Positions 4,832 through 7,216 of a stretch of DNA of 7,216 nt are shown one piece after another. A program made the position numbers and the translations under genes. The first letter of the stretch is position 1, and every line of letters starts with the position of its first letter. The DNA comes from an uncultured Verrucomicrobiota bacterium (GTDB lineage: Bacteria > Verrucomicrobiota > Verrucomicrobiia > Opitutales > Opitutaceae): contig CAIXIZ010000282.1 of NCBI GenBank assembly GCA_903919625.1, positions 1-7,216 on the forward strand, in the 5' to 3' direction. The notes beneath the pieces were generated by a model. The model saw nothing but the letters and a program-made list of their open reading frames with translations, ran no database searches and was not told the DNA's origin.

Positions 4832-5944
4832 ATGCGCCTTGGTCCGCACGAGCTCACGTCGAACCTGTTTCTCTCGCCGCTGGCGGGTTACACCAACCTG
4901 CCCATGCGGCTCACCGTGCGGGAGCTGGGCGGCCTGGGCTGGGCGACGACGGATCTCGTGAACGCCCGCTCCTTGCTGGAGCGCAGCGCAGGCGCAATGC
5001 GCCTGGTGCGGACGTGCGCGGAAGACCGCCCGCTCGCCATCCAGCTCTTTGGCAGCGTGCCGGAGGAGATGCGCGACGCCGCCGTGATGTGCGAGGCGCT
5101 CGGGGTGCAGGCAGTGGACATCAACATGGGCTGTCCGGTGAAAAAGGTCGTCAGCATCGGCGGCGGCTCGGCCATGATGACGGCGCTCGACAAGACCGCC
5201 GCACTCGTGCGCGGCATGATTGCCGCGGTGAAAATACCCGTCACCGCGAAAATGCGGCTGGGCTGGGACGACGCCAATCTCACCGCCCCCGACCTGGCGC
5301 GGGTGCTGGAAGACGCTGGCGTCGCCGCGGTGTTTGTCCATGGCCGGACGCGTGCCCAGGGATTTGCCGGGCGGGTGAATCTGGCAGGCATCCGTGCCGT
5401 CGTGCAGGCGGTGAAATCCATCCCGGTGATCGGCAACGGTGACATCACCACGCCGGAGGCTGCCCGGCACATGCTCCATGAGACCGGTTGCGCCGGAGTG
5501 AGCGTCGGCCGGGGAGCGTTCTACGACCCGTGGATTTTCCGGCGCACCGAAATCCTTTTAAGGACCGGCCAGATGACGCCGGAGCCGGATCTCACCGAAC
5601 GGATCCGGGTGCTGCGCCGGCATTTCGAGAGATATGTGGAGTTTTATGGCGAGGAAAATGGCGCGCGGCAGTTCCGCCGGGTCGCACCGTGGTATGCCAA
5701 ACGTTTCGGCCCGGCACGGGTGTTTAAAAATGCCGTCGTGCGCATCACCTCCCGAGGGGACTTTGAGACCGCCTTGGCAGAATTCGCAAGCTGGCGGGCG
5801 CAGTTCTGTGACGAACGCGGGGAGCTGCAGGAAAAATTCCGTCCCGCGCCCATGGAGGCGTCCTTTATGCGTCCCGCCGACGAGCCGGATGTTTTCCGGC
5901 GCGACTCCATCCCGGTGCCGAAGGGGCCGGTCGAGGTCTGGTAA
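4832..5944 (+). CDS. dusB: tRNA-dihydrouridine synthase, DusB-like
   Basis: An FMN enzyme that reduces specific uridines in the tRNA D-loop to dihydrouridine using NADPH. Over 370 residues the TIM-barrel signatures appear in order: LSPLAGYTNLPMR (15-27, flavin site), DINMGCPVKKV (96-106) with the catalytic proton donor Cys101, GGGSAMM (110-116), TAKMRLGW (138-145) with Lys140 near the flavin, VHGRTRAQGFAG (169-180), and GNGDI (201-205) with GVSVGRGAF (222-230) for the FMN phosphate. The helical tRNA-binding domain follows from about 250 (RHFERYVEFYGE, RVAPWYAKRF). It is somewhat longer than typical DusB (about 320-340 aa), with a C-terminal tail from about 330 that includes PADEPDVFRRDSIPVPKGPV, of unknown use. 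Within the Dus family the subgroup call is by similarity of motifs. The start ATG follows the G-rich leader and has no clean ribosome binding site. Confidence 0.93.
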   Translation: MRLGPHELTSNLFLSPLAGYTNLPMRLTVRELGGLGWATTDLVNARSLLERSAGAMRLVRTCAEDRPLAIQLFGSVPEEMRDAAVMCEALGVQAVDINMGCPVKKVVSIGGGSAMMTALDKTAALVRGMIAAVKIPVTAKMRLGWDDANLTAPDLARVLEDAGVAAVFVHGRTRAQGFAGRVNLAGIRAVVQAVKSIPVIGNGDITTPEAARHMLHETGCAGVSVGRGAFYDPWIFRRTEILLRTGQMTPEPDLTERIRVLRRHFERYVEFYGEENGARQFRRVAPWYAKRFGPARVFKNAVVRITSRGDFETALAEFASWRAQFCDERGELQEKFRPAPMEASFMRPADEPDVFRRDSIPVPKGPVEVW

Positions 5945-5960
5945 TTCCCCGGCAGGAAAA

Positions 5961-5975
5961 CCGGCCGCCGGCCGG
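5961..5975. terminator. GC palindrome between convergent dusB and membrane-protein genes
   Basis: CCGGC (5961-5965) and GCCGG (5971-5975) flank CGCCG in the 38-bp gap between two converging stop codons. The position suits a bidirectional terminator. T-runs are poor on the plus strand and consist of TTTT on the minus-strand side (AAAA at 5957-5960), so it may work better for the minus-strand gene. Confidence 0.45.
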
Positions 5976-5982
5976 AAGCGGC

Positions 5983-7216
5983 TCAGTATTTTTTCTGCAC
6001 GACCGCCCCGGTGCGATCGCGGAACACCAGCACTTTTTTGGCGGGGTCGGCGCTGTCAAAAACAATGCCCTGCGCACTGTCGAGCATGTCACCCGGACGG
6101 TGGGTCTGGCCGTTGATAAAGGCCAGCGTGCCCGTACCGTTGACGCCGCCGATTTTGACGCTGTCGACCCAGGCACGGAAGGCGATGGTGGACGCGGGCG
6201 CAACGGGCGGGGTGGCCGCGGGCGGCGGGTTGCCGACGGCAGCGGGCGGGCCGTTGGGACCGGCCTGGACCCCTTGGGGCGTGAACGTACCGGGCGGCGG
6301 AGTATTGAGCGCCCGTTGATCCGGCGGATCTTTGCCATCGAGGACGGCGTCCACCCGCGCCTGCTCCCGGCCCCGGGCATCGGCCAGCGCAGTCTGAATA
6401 TTGGTGACGGCCTGGCCCGGCTGGGCGGCGAGATTTTGTGCCGTCTGAGTCAACGTTTGAGCTGTCGGGGCAACGGACGCGGGGGCAGGCGCAGGTTTTG
6501 GGGTGGTGGTGGCGACCGCCGGCCTGGGTGGAGGCGCCGGCGGACTGGAAAAATAAGTCTGCCACAAAAACAGGACGGCCGCGACCAGCACAAGCGCGGC
6601 GGTGCCACCGAGAATGAGAATGCGCTTGCGCCCCGCCTTGTTCCTGGCGGCCAGGGTAGCGGCCTTGACGGCAGCGGGGGGCTTGGGCTGGAGCGAGGCC
6701 TCGGGCGCAAAAGGAGCTGCGGTGAGATGAAGCTTGGGCGGCGGGGCCGTGGGCGGTTTGGCCGCGACCGGAGCGGATCCGGGAGGTCCGGGTGGTATCA
6801 GGCCAACCGGTGGCGGAGGCGGCACGCTGACCGGGGTCGCGGGCGTGGCCGCCACAGCCGGAGGCTTGAGGGCAAAGGCGGGAGGCTGGGTCAGGTTCGG
6901 AGCGACGGCGGGCGGGAGTGAAGCTGCGGCGGGCGCGGTGTTGCCGCTCGATGCCGGCGGCGCTGCGACCTTCGGCTTCAGTTTGAAGGCGGGCGTTGTC
7001 AGCACGGTGGCCGGCGGTGTTCCGCCCGGAGCATTTTGATCCGGTGGCGCCACCGGGGTGGCAAGCTTCAGCTTGAAACTGGGCGGCTGGGTCAAAGCGC
7101 CGGCCGGAGGTGGCGGCGCAGGAGTTGGCGCCGCCGGGGCTGACGGTTCCACCGAAAGTTTGGGCTTGAGACGCATTTTGCCCGCGGCTTCGCCCGAGGC
7201 TGGCTCAACGGCCGGG
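5983..7216 (-). CDS. Single-pass membrane protein with Pro/Ala-rich N-terminal region and small C-terminal domain (5' end probably outside window)
   Basis: No named family is recognised. An ATG lies at 7176, but the frame stays open upstream to the edge and encodes PAVEPASGEAAGK, matching the linker composition, so the true start is probably outside; 7176 remains possible (397 aa). Numbered from 7176: residues 1-180 are disordered and Pro/Ala-rich, with recurring MRLKPKL, FKLKLA, FKLKPKV and FALKPPAV motifs at 1, 34, 64 and 101. A basic RNKAGRKR stretch precedes one membrane segment (about 185-207, ILILGGTAALVLVAAVLFLW). The positive-inside rule puts the N-terminus in the cytoplasm. A second linker (208-327) leads to a folded C-terminal domain (328-397) with FINGQTHRPGDML, IVFDS and KKVLVFRDRTG. 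The ING-x(5)-GD pattern loosely recalls periplasmic domains of secretion/pilus proteins such as GspB or PilP. A role in envelope assembly is inference only. Confidence 0.8.
   Translation of the reverse strand, partial: PAVEPASGEAAGKMRLKPKLSVEPSAPAAPTPAPPPPAGALTQPPSFKLKLATPVAPPDQNAPGGTPPATVLTTPAFKLKPKVAAPPASSGNTAPAAASLPPAVAPNLTQPPAFALKPPAVAATPATPVSVPPPPPVGLIPPGPPGSAPVAAKPPTAPPPKLHLTAAPFAPEASLQPKPPAAVKAATLAARNKAGRKRILILGGTAALVLVAAVLFLWQTYFSSPPAPPPRPAVATTTPKPAPAPASVAPTAQTLTQTAQNLAAQPGQAVTNIQTALADARGREQARVDAVLDGKDPPDQRALNTPPPGTFTPQGVQAGPNGPPAAVGNPPPAATPPVAPASTIAFRAWVDSVKIGGVNGTGTLAFINGQTHRPGDMLDSAQGIVFDSADPAKKVLVFRDRTGAVVQKKY

Noticed and set aside
4712..5479. Open frame of 255 codons on the minus strand opposite dusB
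   Set aside because: It overlaps a clear Dus gene, is rich in His/Arg/Pro as antisense frames are, and runs through the palindrome and G-rich leader.
6100..6921. Plus-strand Gly/Arg-rich open frame of 273 codons across the membrane-protein gene
   Set aside because: It is the antisense of a Pro/Ala-rich coding region; the Gly/Arg richness follows directly from complementing Pro/Ala codons.

Overview
This is a GC-rich chromosomal window, probably from a member of the Verrucomicrobiota close to the Opitutaceae. That placement is an inference from the alanine/proline-rich proteins, the sparse ribosome binding sites, the gene repertoire and a characteristic GTAGG/CGGG palindrome; no rRNA or other decisive marker is present. 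Eight protein-coding genes are supported. Six are complete, one is cut by the left edge and one is probably cut by the right edge. I found no tRNA, rRNA, CRISPR array or transposase gene.

Left block, minus strand, reading right to left: a small heat-shock protein (Hsp20, 2428-2865), a DCC/DUF393-family CxxC protein (1687-2136), an AmpD/T7-lysozyme-type zinc amidase (1078-1557), and a two-TM-segment coiled-coil protein running off the left edge (1-940). Between Hsp20 and the DCC gene lies a 97-bp MITE-like element (2188-2284). It has 16-bp terminal inverted repeats, a perfect 10-bp flanking duplication and an inner REP-like palindrome.

Middle block, plus strand, divergent from Hsp20 across a 235-bp intergenic region: a PatB/MalY-type PLP C-S lyase (3101-4255), a 118-residue Cro/C1-type helix-turn-helix protein (4343-4699), and a DusB-like tRNA-dihydrouridine synthase (4832-5944). 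The HTH gene is bracketed by two nearly identical 25-bp palindromes set exactly 390 bp apart. One lies just before its start codon and the other overlaps its stop codon. This is the strongest candidate here for something undescribed: an autoregulated regulator unit or a small mobile or cassette-like module. A G-rich leader with a G-quadruplex motif separates it from dusB.

Right block, minus strand, convergent with dusB: a single-pass membrane protein (5983-7216, 5' end probably outside the window). It has a long disordered Pro/Ala N-terminal region containing repeated FKLKP-like motifs, one membrane segment, and a small C-terminal domain that loosely resembles periplasmic domains of secretion or pilus proteins.

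The genes do not form one pathway. They cover protein quality control, cell-wall turnover, sulfur amino-acid metabolism, tRNA modification and two envelope proteins of unknown role. The accessory signal is confined to the MITE-like insertion and the palindrome-bracketed HTH gene.
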